From positions 90,905 to 154,904 of the forward strand of contig JAUWGW010000001.1 in assembly GCA_030606215.1 (NCBI GenBank): a DNA stretch of 64,000 nt, in the 5' to 3' direction. Positions within the stretch are counted from its first letter, which is position 1. Each line of letters begins with the position of its first letter. Below the pieces are notes generated by a model. The model saw only the letters and a list, made by a program, of their open reading frames with translations, was not told where the DNA came from and did no database searches. Shown one piece after another: positions 43,897-52,331 of the stretch. The translations under genes and the position numbers were made by a program. This DNA is from a bacterium (lineage in GTDB: Bacteria > NPL-UPA2 > JAUVJM01).

Positions 43897-44981
43897 CTTT
43901 CCCTTTTTCTTTCAATAAACTCATCCATTGCCTTTCTTGCTTCTTCATCTGAAGGATATTGAGTTGGTCCGCTTTTCATAAGGTAGGAAGATGCACTCTC
44001 TAATACTCCACCTATCCCTCTATCAAGAGCTAACTTACAGCATCTTATTCCATCTACCATTACACCAGCAGAGTTAGGACTATCCACAACATGAAGTTTT
44101 GCTTCTAATTTTACTGGTGTCCCACCAAAATTCTCTCCCCATATCTCAATTCGGCAAATCTTATCATCATTAAGAACTTCCAGATGAGAAACATTAACAG
44201 AAAAAGGTGCTTCATATTTCATTACAGCATCTACCCCTCTTTTCTTGGAAGCGTGTTTGCTCTTCCCTCTCTGCCAATCAGTCAGATTCCAAAAGTCGGT
44301 ATTCCCTCCATAGTTAAGTTGATATGATTTGGTAATCTTTATCCCTCTCTGCATACAGAGATTGAGCAAATCTCTATCTAAGATTGTTCCTCCAAGCTGA
44401 CTCTTATAGTCATCTCCTACTATGGGAACTTTATTACTTTCTGCTTTTTTGGCAAACTCTTTATTGTTGGCAATTAATACAGGGATACCATTAACTATTC
44501 CGCACCCTGCTTTTAAAGCAGCTTCGGAATAGAACCAGGAAGCTTTTTCTGAGGCAGTGGGAAGGTTAATCACAAGAACATCTACTTTAGCACCTTTTAA
44601 AATCTGCGCTATTTTATCCACATCATCAATCTCTTTTTCGGATGAGACCTCTACATACTTTTTCAAATGTTCCGTTACTCCATCCAATACTGGTCCCATC
44701 AGGACTTTTATTCCAAGATGGGGAACCTCTGAAAACTTCTCCGTGCAGTTAGGAAGAGCCCAGATTGCTTCCGAAAGGTCTTTTCCAACTTTACGAGCAT
44801 CAACATCAAAGGCAACTACAGGAATAATATCACTTACTGTGTATCCTCCTAATGCAGGATGCATTAACCCGGGAATTACTTCTCCTTCTTTTACTGTGAG
44901 ATTCTGGTAATAGAATCTCCCTTGCACCAATGAATTCGTGCAATTACCGACTCCTACTGCCGCTATTCTTATTTCAGACAT
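43893..44981 (-). CDS. ino1: myo-inositol-1-phosphate synthase
   Basis: 362 residues. RIAAVGVGNCTNSLVQG, LGGYTVSDIIPVVAFDVDAR, NLPTASEKASWFYSEAALKA, VPIVGDDYKSQLGGTIL, YQLNYGGNTDFWNL and DSPNSAGVMVDGIRCCKLAL are the characteristic segments of the prokaryotic type. It isomerises glucose 6-phosphate to inositol 1-phosphate with bound NAD. The start at 44981 has GGGAGG five bases upstream; the longer frame from 45023 has no support. Use could be in inositol lipids, compatible solutes, or inositol-derived sugars handled by the MocA and kinase genes downstream. Confidence 0.93.
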   Translation of the reverse strand: MSEIRIAAVGVGNCTNSLVQGRFYYQNLTVKEGEVIPGLMHPALGGYTVSDIIPVVAFDVDARKVGKDLSEAIWALPNCTEKFSEVPHLGIKVLMGPVLDGVTEHLKKYVEVSSEKEIDDVDKIAQILKGAKVDVLVINLPTASEKASWFYSEAALKAGCGIVNGIPVLIANNKEFAKKAESNKVPIVGDDYKSQLGGTILDRDLLNLCMQRGIKITKSYQLNYGGNTDFWNLTDWQRGKSKHASKKRGVDAVMKYEAPFSVNVSHLEVLNDDKICRIEIWGENFGGTPVKLEAKLHVVDSPNSAGVMVDGIRCCKLALDRGIGGVLESASSYLMKSGPTQYPSDEEARKAMDEFIERKRER

Positions 44982-45050
44982 TGTTCCCTCCCTTTCCATT
45001 TTTTTAGACTCTGCTTTCCACACGTAACAGCTATCAAAAGTGCATCTCAG

Positions 45051-45087
45051 TTGTAGTCGCAGAGCTTGCTCTGCGCTTCGCCCCTAC
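45051..45087. repeat. GTAGGGG-flanked palindromic repeat
   Basis: CGCAGAGCTTGCTCTGCG (45058-45075) has two eight-base arms around TT. On the minus strand the unit starts GTGTAGGGGCGAAG and ends GACTAC. The GTAGGGG flank is shared with 27356-27375. It overlaps the last codons of the propeller gene 45084-46361. Dispersed repeat by appearance. Confidence 0.6.
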
Positions 45088-46361
45088 ACGCTGTCTTTTT
45101 GCCTTCTGCCCCGAAGTATCGGCGGATAGTAAATCCATAAATGGCTAATTCTATCAGCTTCCCCTAAATATATTTCCCCATCTTTTCCAGTAGCCGCTGC
45201 TCCAAACTCATAACCATACCAGGGAGTCTCAACAGTAGCTAAAGGAACGCCTAAATCACGAAGTTCACGAGTTAAAGGCTCATATGTAAAGAGATGTGCA
45301 CAACTACCTGCTTCACCAGCAATGCCAAATACTCTCCCATCTCTACCGACAGTAAGTGCTCTGATTCTTATCTGGTCAATGGGCTTGCCCAGAGCGGTTA
45401 TAGTTCTCTCACAAGGATTAAAGATGAATAATATTCCATCTATGCTTCCACCATAAATCAAACCACTCTCTTCATCCAGAGCCCAAGAATCTACTCGATT
45501 ATATAATTCCCTTCCCTTTAAAGATGGAATAAACAAACCAAGTTCTTCCATTTTATCTTTTTCTGGGTCATACTTAAAAAGTTTCCCCCTGGCTTTTGCT
45601 CCGTAAACATTTCCTTCCTTATCCATAACTAACTTTTTGGAGAACTCATTAACTTCATCAACAGTTCCTTTAATTATTACCTTTTTATCGGGGATATCAT
45701 AAATAAAAAATATGCCTTTTTTCTCAGATAGTCCGTATAATAGTTTTCTCCTACCATCCATCACCAAAGAAGCAACCCCATCCCCTTTTACTGGAGTAGC
45801 TAAAATATTTACCTCACCAGCAGAATGACACGGGTCAACTATACTGTGAAAAATCCCATCCTCTACAGGGGTGTCGAATACCTTTCTCACACCCTTTCCT
45901 TTAATATCAATTTGTTCTATCATTACTTCACACGGTGAATAAGAGAACAAGAATCCATCACCATTTCTATCTCTCTGCACTGTCCCCCCAAATATTCTTC
46001 CCTTTTCTTCAGTAACAAGAGAGGTGACCCTTAAATTTTCTCCAATCACTCCTATATCCACCACTGTATCAGCATCCGGGGAAGGGTCATAATAAAACAG
46101 ATGCACTCTTTTACCAGAAGTCCCTCCATAAACCTTACCGTTATGATAACAAAGAAGAGCGGTAATGGCACATTCTCCTGCTGGAATAGGTTTTGTAAAA
46201 GCAACAGGGCCTAAACGGCGAACCTCAATATGTCCTTCACTGACAAAGGCTGATTTCTCATATTCAGCCCTTAGTTTCAAAAATTCCTTTATTTTCTCTC
46301 CTTTAAATCTTTCTTCCCCTCTTGGAGGAACTGGCCACTTTTTCTTTTTCAAATCATCCAT
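45084..46361 (-). CDS. seven-bladed beta-propeller protein 1
   Basis: 425 residues, no signal peptide. Seven repeats of the form [VI]YGG...LFxYDP can be read: KVYGGTSGKRVHLFYYDP, RIFGGTVQRDRNGDG, LLYGLSEKKGIFFIYDIP, NVYGAKARGKLFKYDPEKDK, LIYGGSIDGILFIFNP, RVFGIAGEAG...LFTYEP and EIYLGEADRISHLWIYYP. This indicates a cytoplasmic propeller. Lyases, lactonases and isomerases of sugar pathways have such folds, but none is specifically recognised. The C-terminus (GRRQKDSV) ends in a palindromic repeat. It is upstream of inositol-phosphate synthase and downstream of a second propeller. Confidence 0.75.
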   Translation of the reverse strand: MDDLKKKKWPVPPRGEERFKGEKIKEFLKLRAEYEKSAFVSEGHIEVRRLGPVAFTKPIPAGECAITALLCYHNGKVYGGTSGKRVHLFYYDPSPDADTVVDIGVIGENLRVTSLVTEEKGRIFGGTVQRDRNGDGFLFSYSPCEVMIEQIDIKGKGVRKVFDTPVEDGIFHSIVDPCHSAGEVNILATPVKGDGVASLVMDGRRKLLYGLSEKKGIFFIYDIPDKKVIIKGTVDEVNEFSKKLVMDKEGNVYGAKARGKLFKYDPEKDKMEELGLFIPSLKGRELYNRVDSWALDEESGLIYGGSIDGILFIFNPCERTITALGKPIDQIRIRALTVGRDGRVFGIAGEAGSCAHLFTYEPLTRELRDLGVPLATVETPWYGYEFGAAATGKDGEIYLGEADRISHLWIYYPPILRGRRQKDSV

Positions 46362-46371
46362 TTAATTGCTT

Positions 46372-47592
46372 TCATCCCCAGTATCTGATATTTCCTTCAG
46401 ACGGATACGATTTATCTTTCTTTATTCCTTCAGGTTGATATTTAAATAGTTTTGTGGGACTATTACCCACTTCAGAAAAGTAAAGGTTGCCATAAAAATC
46501 ACGAGTTCCCCTTGAAATATGATCCGCTGGCTTCCCTTCATAAGTTATTTCGCCTACAAGCTCTCTCTTTAAAGTTTCTGTATTCAAGTGAACAAGATAA
46601 GGGGAAATTCTACCATTAACAGAAAGGTTTGAAACAAAATACAAATAACCATCATCTCCAAAAACAAGCCCACCTGTATGACTGTTTATTATGTGAAACC
46701 ATTCTTCACTTTCCTCCCCAGCATCGTATTTGCCATCTGCCCTGTTGTAAGCTTCCCCTAAATCATAAATCTTATTTCTTCTAAAATTATAACAGAATAA
46801 CCTTTCTCCAAATGTCCATGTTACTCCGTATACACTCTCTCCATCAGGAGAAGGTGTCACATCATAAAGAACATTATGAAAACCATTTCTGAAACTTGTA
46901 TGAGGAATTTGAATCCCCGTATCAATTAGTTCTTCTTTATCCCCATCACACTTTATTAAATTTCCATAATCATCTGTAGTATAGGCATTCTCGTCATTAT
47001 CAAGAAATATGCATTGAGGATTGATGCTTCCAATACGACCTAAATCACGCACCTCGTGCTTATTCAAATCATAGATAAAGAAGTGGTCTCTCGGATATGA
47101 AATTCCATAAATTTTCCTCCTCTTGCAACTTATAGCCATGCATCTACTTCCTTCATGCGGAAGAAGAAAATCAGTGAAGAGAACTTCCTTCTTTTTAGGG
47201 TCATAACCAAATATTCCCGAACCTTTGAAATGTTTTATCGGATGACTCCAGCAATTCCAGGGTCTCCAGATAAAGTCTCCTTTTGGAGCACCAGTGCAAT
47301 GTGTCGCTCCATAAAGCATTCCTTCATCATCAGAAAGTAAACAGTAATGAACCTTCGCATGGGCAGCCCCACCATTATCCGGAGGAACACCCAGGGCAGT
47401 AGCTACTTCTAATAGATATTCTACTTTCTCAGTTTCAGGATTATAGGAAACAAGGTAGGCACTCAAGCCCCCGGTCATTTCCCCACAGACACCAATATAT
47501 ATTTTCCCATCAACTCCCGTAATCAACGACCAGCAGGTATCGTGAACAGGCAATTCTCCAAATACTATTGCTTCAAATTTAGTATTTTCCAT
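46372..47592 (-). CDS. seven-bladed beta-propeller protein 2
   Basis: 406 residues, no signal peptide. Repeats KIYIGVCGEMTGG...YLVSYNPE, MLYGATHCTGAP...FGYDPKK, KIYGISYPRDHFFIYDL, NAYTTDDYGNLIKCDG, SVYGVTWTFGERLFCYNF, YLYFVSNLSVNG...LVHLNTE and NLYFSEVGNSPTKLFKYQPE give seven blades. It is distantly related to its neighbour 45084-46361, with the same blade consensus but different loops. The ATG overlaps the URO-D gene by 14 bases. The same URO-D/next-gene overlap recurs at 54635-54648. Function unknown; a sugar-acid lyase or lactonase is one possibility. Confidence 0.75.
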   Translation of the reverse strand: MENTKFEAIVFGELPVHDTCWSLITGVDGKIYIGVCGEMTGGLSAYLVSYNPETEKVEYLLEVATALGVPPDNGGAAHAKVHYCLLSDDEGMLYGATHCTGAPKGDFIWRPWNCWSHPIKHFKGSGIFGYDPKKKEVLFTDFLLPHEGSRCMAISCKRRKIYGISYPRDHFFIYDLNKHEVRDLGRIGSINPQCIFLDNDENAYTTDDYGNLIKCDGDKEELIDTGIQIPHTSFRNGFHNVLYDVTPSPDGESVYGVTWTFGERLFCYNFRRNKIYDLGEAYNRADGKYDAGEESEEWFHIINSHTGGLVFGDDGYLYFVSNLSVNGRISPYLVHLNTETLKRELVGEITYEGKPADHISRGTRDFYGNLYFSEVGNSPTKLFKYQPEGIKKDKSYPSEGNIRYWG

Positions 47593-48700
47593 ATTTTTTC
47601 ACCATCTCCATAACATACTTATAATTCTCGAAACTTACCGATGGGGGAACAGAATGGTCAGAGTGATAAAGATAGCCACCATTTTCTTTAGCAATTAAAA
47701 CCTTGCTCTTTACCTCTTCTTCTATTTCCTCTTTTGAGCCAGACATTTTCTGTACATCAATATTGCCAACAAACACAATGTCCTTTCCATAAATCTCTTT
47801 CAACTTACGCACATCATTCCCGGCTTTTGCTTCTATGGGCTGAATAGAGGTGATTCCAGTTTTTATTAATAAAGGCAATGCTTCATCCAATTTACCATCG
47901 GTATGAAACATTATGGGTAATCCTTCAGATTTAAAGAAATCACATAACCTCTTATGGTAAGGAAACAGTAACTCTTTATAAGTTTTTGGCGAAAACAACA
48001 TTCCATTTTTGTAAGCAATATCATCAGCAAAGTGGAAACCATCAACCTCTATCCCTTCACTTTTAATTTCCTCATACGATACTATAATCAAATCAGTTAT
48101 TGTATCAAAGATATCAACAATAAATTCAGGCTCTTCCATTAATTTAATGTAAACTTCCTCTGCATTAATGAAGTTCCTGGTGTTTTCAAAAGGTCCAGAG
48201 GCTACAAAAAACATGAATTTATTCCTGGCTCTGGCTTTTTTGTATTTATCTAGAGTGGTCTGCCAAGGATCTTTAAGTAATCCAACGTTTTTCTCACTGA
48301 AAAGTTCATATTCCCCCCAGTGGCAAACTTCTATTCTTTCTTTAGAAGGTTTTAGTAAAGGTTTATATCTCAACCAGTCTTCTTTAGTTTTGATTAGATA
48401 ATCAATTACTAATGGTGCTCCTGTTTGATTTCTGATAACTTTATTAGTAACGCCGCAGTGGTCAGAATAAATGATATATTTTTCATCCTTTTGAATAATT
48501 TTTTCTGGCAATTGAAAGGAAGTATCTAATAATACACATTCGTCAATGTCGTAACCAAAGTTATCATTTACATGGACATCCTTAAGCAGACCTTCTTTAT
48601 GCCAGCGGTTTACTGTCTCAGGCCATGGAGCATCAAAAATACCTACTCTATCTGGAATTCGAAAATTAAAAGTTCTTTTAACCCTTTCTCGAGAATTCAT
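47579..48700 (-). CDS. URO-D/MtaA-like protein, HTDG type
   Basis: 373 residues. SRERVKRTFNFRIPDRVGIF at the N-terminus, GFHFADDIAYKNGMLFSP, PIMFHTDGKLDEALPLL and YLYHSDHSVPPSVSFENY are the main landmarks. The first zinc-ligand histidine of MtaA enzymes is present (FHTDG) but the following cysteine is not. It is the intact relative of the fragment at 54635-54790. ATGA overlap with the amidohydrolase gene upstream shows tight coupling. Confidence 0.82.
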   Translation of the reverse strand: MNSRERVKRTFNFRIPDRVGIFDAPWPETVNRWHKEGLLKDVHVNDNFGYDIDECVLLDTSFQLPEKIIQKDEKYIIYSDHCGVTNKVIRNQTGAPLVIDYLIKTKEDWLRYKPLLKPSKERIEVCHWGEYELFSEKNVGLLKDPWQTTLDKYKKARARNKFMFFVASGPFENTRNFINAEEVYIKLMEEPEFIVDIFDTITDLIIVSYEEIKSEGIEVDGFHFADDIAYKNGMLFSPKTYKELLFPYHKRLCDFFKSEGLPIMFHTDGKLDEALPLLIKTGITSIQPIEAKAGNDVRKLKEIYGKDIVFVGNIDVQKMSGSKEEIEEEVKSKVLIAKENGGYLYHSDHSVPPSVSFENYKYVMEMVKKYGKY

Positions 48701-49434
48701 TTAAAGAATAACTCCTTCGCATTTTTGTATAATATTCTCTCTTTCTTTTCCGATGGTATTTCAGCATCTAAAACCATTCCTAAACTGGAACCAGGGTCAA
48801 GAAGAGTCATATCACTTCCAAATAGCACTCTTTGCACTCCTACTGCTTCTACCGCATCCTCAATCTTGTTTCTTAAAGGATAACCTGAGCATATCTCCAA
48901 ATAGAGATTCTTCACTTCTTTAGCCTTTTCTACCGCCTCTCTCCATTCTATCCCTCCCATATGTCCCATAATAAATTTAAGGGTGGGGAATTCCTTTGCT
49001 AATTCTATTAATTGGGAAACACTTTGAAACCAGCAATGAAAGAGAATCACACCTTTTTCCGGGTAATCTTCGGCCAAAAGTTGTAAGAATCTTCTATGAC
49101 CTTCACAATTTAGAGGCTGATTGATGTACCCATTGCTATAGAGTTTTAATCCCACAAAATTTTCTCTACTAAGGTATTTGTTCATCTCCTTTAAGCTAAG
49201 TTGGATATAATTAGGATTAAGAAATATATATCCAAAGAGATTTTTATATCCTTCTATCACCTTAGATAATTCTCTGTTTCCTTCCACAAAATTATAAATA
49301 ATTGCTAAAGAAGAAGAAAGAATAGCCCTTTCAATGTTATTTTTCCTCATTATCTCTAAGGTATCTTTTATGGAATTTTTATTAGTAGGAATAAACCACT
49401 TCCCATAATGAGCATGAACATCAATTATCTTCAT
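48697..49434 (-). CDS. amidohydrolase-2-family metal-dependent hydrolase
   Basis: 245 residues. IIDVHAHYGKWF (HxH), ILFHCWFQSVSQL, KFIMGHMGGIEWREAV and VLFGSDMTLLDPG supply the His-His-His-Asp metal ligands of the amidohydrolase-related TIM barrel (decarboxylase/hydrolase group). Likely active on a cyclic or lactone intermediate. It forms a pair with 49431-50177, which has lost these residues, and overlaps the URO-D gene by four bases. Confidence 0.85.
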   Translation of the reverse strand: MKIIDVHAHYGKWFIPTNKNSIKDTLEIMRKNNIERAILSSSLAIIYNFVEGNRELSKVIEGYKNLFGYIFLNPNYIQLSLKEMNKYLSRENFVGLKLYSNGYINQPLNCEGHRRFLQLLAEDYPEKGVILFHCWFQSVSQLIELAKEFPTLKFIMGHMGGIEWREAVEKAKEVKNLYLEICSGYPLRNKIEDAVEAVGVQRVLFGSDMTLLDPGSSLGMVLDAEIPSEKKERILYKNAKELFFK

Positions 49435-50177
49435 AGGTTTTTCTTTAGTAAACTTGTTATGTTTTTACTTAGGATCTTCTCTTTCTGTTTTTTAGAGATG
49501 TCTGCGTTCTTCAAGCAAATAAGAGGAGTAGCAAGGTAGTTTAAAGGCGAATTTGAACCAAAAATTATTTTTTCTTCTCCTACTTCAGTAATGAATATTT
49601 CAAAACTATCTGGAGTATTAAAAAGTGAGGTTTCAACATAAATATTAGAATTTTCCTTCATTACTACTAGCACTTCTGGGTAATAGAAATTATCAAAGGA
49701 AGTTAATATTACCGGAATTTTAAGACCTTTGGTTGTTTTAGAAATCTCAGTAATCATGCCTAAGTGATGAAAACCAAAAGGTTTAACAACTATAGTAATC
49801 ATCAGAGGGATTTTGAACTTCTCTGTTTCCTCCAACAATCTATAAAAGGGGGCATAACTTATTGGCCAACCCTGTAAGTTAGGGAAAAGTTTGAGAACCT
49901 TGAATCCTTGTTCTAAAATCTTCTTCACTATCTCTCCCTTTCCAAAGTATTTTCTTAAATCTATGGTAGCGGCTGGAATTATCTGAGAATACTTTTTGGC
50001 CATCCTTAAAGTTTCCTCATTCCCTTCTTCATGATCATAAAAGATACCCTTAAGGGATAAAGATATGGATTTATCTACTTTGTGCTTTTCCATAATCTCC
50101 AGCAATTTTTTGAGAGATACATCTACCTTTCTTTTTGGCCAAAAACCAAAAAAAGTATTGGCATCAATTATCTTCAT
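49431..50177 (-). CDS. amidohydrolase-like paralogue without metal ligands
   Basis: 248 residues, same length and fold pattern as 48697-49434 but the metal residues are replaced: IIDANTFFGFW instead of HxH, LMITIVVKPFGFHH in the second His region, ILTSFDNFYY in the third and IIFGSNSPLNYL in place of GSD. It is therefore probably not a hydrolase. It could be a structural partner of its neighbour or a decaying gene. The frame is intact and overlaps the neighbour by four bases, which argues for continued expression. Confidence 0.75.
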   Translation of the reverse strand: MKIIDANTFFGFWPKRKVDVSLKKLLEIMEKHKVDKSISLSLKGIFYDHEEGNEETLRMAKKYSQIIPAATIDLRKYFGKGEIVKKILEQGFKVLKLFPNLQGWPISYAPFYRLLEETEKFKIPLMITIVVKPFGFHHLGMITEISKTTKGLKIPVILTSFDNFYYPEVLVVMKENSNIYVETSLFNTPDSFEIFITEVGEEKIIFGSNSPLNYLATPLICLKNADISKKQKEKILSKNITSLLKKNL

Positions 50178-50188
50178 GGGTTTTTTCC

Positions 50189-50680
50189 TTAAGAAAGAAT
50201 CTTCTTTATTCCTTCCACTGTCTTTTTTATTTCTTGAAATGACATGGAATGATGAATATCTATTATTAAAAGCGTCTTCATCGCTTCTTCAAGCACCGGA
50301 CATAAACCTTCTCTATACTCTATTTTCTCAGGATACCATTTACAATCAAAGGGGCAGCTATACTTATAAGTAGCTTTATCTTTGAAGACTGGCTCCAAAT
50401 AATTTGGCCTTGGGATATAACCTCCATCGGCAAAGCCTATATTTAGATTATTCTTTCGGCAACATCTCAAAATTCCTTTTTTGAAAATTTTGCCTTTTCT
50501 TCATTATACCTCATTGGATAAAGCCAATAATTTGGCTCGGCTCCTTCAGGCACATAAGCCAATGAGATTGCTGGAATGTCTTTCAGAGTTTTCTCAATAA
50601 GATTGACAAATCTTTTTCTTTCTCTATTAAATTTATCAATCTTTTTAAGTTGGGCAATTGCTACTGCTGATTGAAGTTCT
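50189..50680 (-). pseudogene. DegT-type aminotransferase, C-terminal fragment with frameshift
   Basis: Two overlapping frames (50467-50721 and 50189-50470) together give the C-terminal third of a DegT aminotransferase: ELQSAVAIAQLKKIDKFNRE, PNYWLYPMRYNEEKAKFSKK, NIGFADGGYIPRPNYLEP, CPVLEEAMKTLLIIDIHHSM, EIKKTVEGIKKIL. The frames join if one T is restored in the run GAATTTTGAGA near 50468. The N-terminal two thirds with the PLP lysine are gone, and the sequence runs directly into the MocA fragment upstream. Confidence 0.85.
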
Positions 50681-51098
50681 CTATCAAATTCTTTATTTTT
50701 ATATTTGGTCGATAAAATCAATGGCAGAATCCCAGCATTAGAATAACACCAGCCTTCTGAACAGCCGTTATCATTTCCTTAGCTTCTTTAGAAGATAAAG
50801 CCATCGGCTTTTCACAGAGGATATGTTTACCTGCCTTAGCTGCAGTTGTGACCATCTCTCTATGTAACCACACAGGTGTAGTAATACTCACCGCATCAAT
50901 ATCATCTCGCTCTAGCGCTTTTTTATAATCTGTATAATAGGCTTTTGCCTTCTATCTCTTGGCTGCTTTCCTAGCATGAGTCTCCGTTCTAGAATAAACT
51001 GCTACAATTTCTACTTTTTTACTCCTGTTATACCATGGGAAATGTCCCATCCAAGCATGCCTCCCACAACCCAAAATACCAATTTTTACTTTCTGCAT
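50681..51098 (-). pseudogene. Gfo/Idh/MocA oxidoreductase, N-terminal fragment with two stops
   Basis: The ATG at 51098 with GGGAGG upstream opens VKIGILGCGRHAWMGHFPWY and IVAVYSRTETHARKAAKR, then TAG (50952-50954), then [46 protein letters not shown], then TGA (50718-50720) and FYRPNIKIKN. The Rossmann GxGxxG and the EKP motif are readable in one frame. The C-terminal domain is missing and is replaced by the DegT fragment at about 50680, so a deletion fused two genes. Confidence 0.88.
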
Positions 51099-51099
51099 A

Positions 51100-52185
51100 C
51101 TAGTTTCCTCCCAATTTTAAACTTTCCAGAAAATACCTAAAGTTTTCATAAGGAACATCAGGTGGAACAGAATGGTCTACTGCAGGGAAGTATCCACCTG
51201 AAAATAACAACTCCTTCACTTTTTGAACCTCTTTATCTATTTCACTCTTACCCTTAATCAAAGCGCGTTTATCAACATTGCCGGCAAGGACTATGTCTTT
51301 TCCATACTTTTTCTTCAAGCTCTTTGCATCCATCCCAGCAGCAACCTCCAGAGGAGAAAATCCATTTATCCCTACCTCCATCCACAAAGGAATTAGTTCA
51401 TCCAGATATCCATCGCTGTCTACAAAAATTATTTCTATTCCATTTTCTCTTAAAAATTCACAAATTTTAACATAGTGAGGCTGAATAAATTCTTTGAACA
51501 TCTCAGGAGATATAAATGAACGCCCCTTATAGGCTATATCCTCGCCAAAGGAAGCAAAATCCAAAACCACCTCTCGAACAGGTTTTTTTATCAGTTCTAA
51601 AAAAAAATACTCTAAATACTCCAGCATTTCATGAACAAAGTTAGGGTCATCATAAAGAAGCATACATAAGTTTTCCGTTCCTACCCATCTTTGTAGAGTA
51701 TGGCCATAGAAACTACCGGAAGCAATCCCTAAAGGATAATCTCTCTTCTCCCGTATCTTTTTCAAATCCTCCCAATTGGCAGGATAGCGAGATGGAGAAT
51801 GAGGATCTAACCTTCTCTTGAACTCTTCAAAATCTTCTTTGGATTTGATCGGAAAATCTAACCACTGGGGCATCTTTGAATTCTCATACTTTTTAAATAC
51901 TCTCTTAGTAATGCCCAATTCATCGCGGATAATTTTGGTATCTTTGTCCTCAGAAATTATTTCTTCTTCAAAAGGAGGGACTAAACTATAGGGGTTGCCA
52001 GAAATAAGCTCTATGTGGTCAAATCCAAAGAAACTTAAAAGGTTAACATCTTCCGGCATTCCTTCTTCCTTCCACCTATCTAAGGTTTCTTCCATAAACC
52101 AGTCATAATTGAGATTATAAGGTAAAAACAATTCACCTTTTAATTCCGACTTGGCTATCTTTAGAAATTTTTCCCGACTATCCAT
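51100..52185 (-). CDS. URO-D/MtaA-like protein, VDSDG type (2)
   Basis: 361 residues. SREKFLKIAKSELKGELFLP, GSFYGHTLQRWVGTENLCML, FGEDIAYKGRSFISPEMF, IIFVDSDGYLDELIPLW and YFPAVDHSVPPDVPYEN. It is the closest relative of 38293-39402 and likewise lacks the HxC zinc motif. AGGAG lies about ten bases upstream, inside the truncated mannosidase frame. It precedes the MocA::DegT pseudogene by one base, so the order URO-D then MocA was once a working operon. Confidence 0.82.
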   Translation of the reverse strand: MDSREKFLKIAKSELKGELFLPYNLNYDWFMEETLDRWKEEGMPEDVNLLSFFGFDHIELISGNPYSLVPPFEEEIISEDKDTKIIRDELGITKRVFKKYENSKMPQWLDFPIKSKEDFEEFKRRLDPHSPSRYPANWEDLKKIREKRDYPLGIASGSFYGHTLQRWVGTENLCMLLYDDPNFVHEMLEYLEYFFLELIKKPVREVVLDFASFGEDIAYKGRSFISPEMFKEFIQPHYVKICEFLRENGIEIIFVDSDGYLDELIPLWMEVGINGFSPLEVAAGMDAKSLKKKYGKDIVLAGNVDKRALIKGKSEIDKEVQKVKELLFSGGYFPAVDHSVPPDVPYENFRYFLESLKLGGN

Positions 52186-52187
52186 TT

Positions 52188-52331
52188 CTATCTTTCTCCT
52201 AAAATCACTACATTCTCTGGATTAAGATAGTCCACAATAAGATTGACCAATCTTATTCTGAATTGCTGGTAGGTAAAATGCCACTCTCTATCCCAGTGAG
52301 TATGAGATATTATATGAAATTGCTCTTTCAT
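52188..52331 (-). pseudogene. GH38 alpha-mannosidase, 47-codon N-terminal stub
   Basis: The ATG at 52331 overlaps the stop of the binding-protein gene (ATGA). The frame reads EQFHIISHTHWDREWHFTY, then QQFRIRLVNLIVDYLNPEN, and stops at 52188. HTHWDREW is the hallmark zinc-binding N-terminal motif of GH38 alpha-mannosidases, which are normally 800-1000 residues. Everything after residue 47 is gone and the URO-D gene follows at once. It is a deletion scar, too short to function. Confidence 0.85.

Noticed and set aside
45058-45075. Terminator at the end of the propeller gene
   Set aside because: The hairpin is perfect but has no T-run and the next gene follows closely; the dispersed-repeat reading fits better.
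50718-50720. TGA in the MocA fragment as a selenocysteine codon
   Set aside because: A TAG interrupts the same frame, the rest of the gene is missing, and MocA proteins have Arg or similar at this position. Simple decay explains it.
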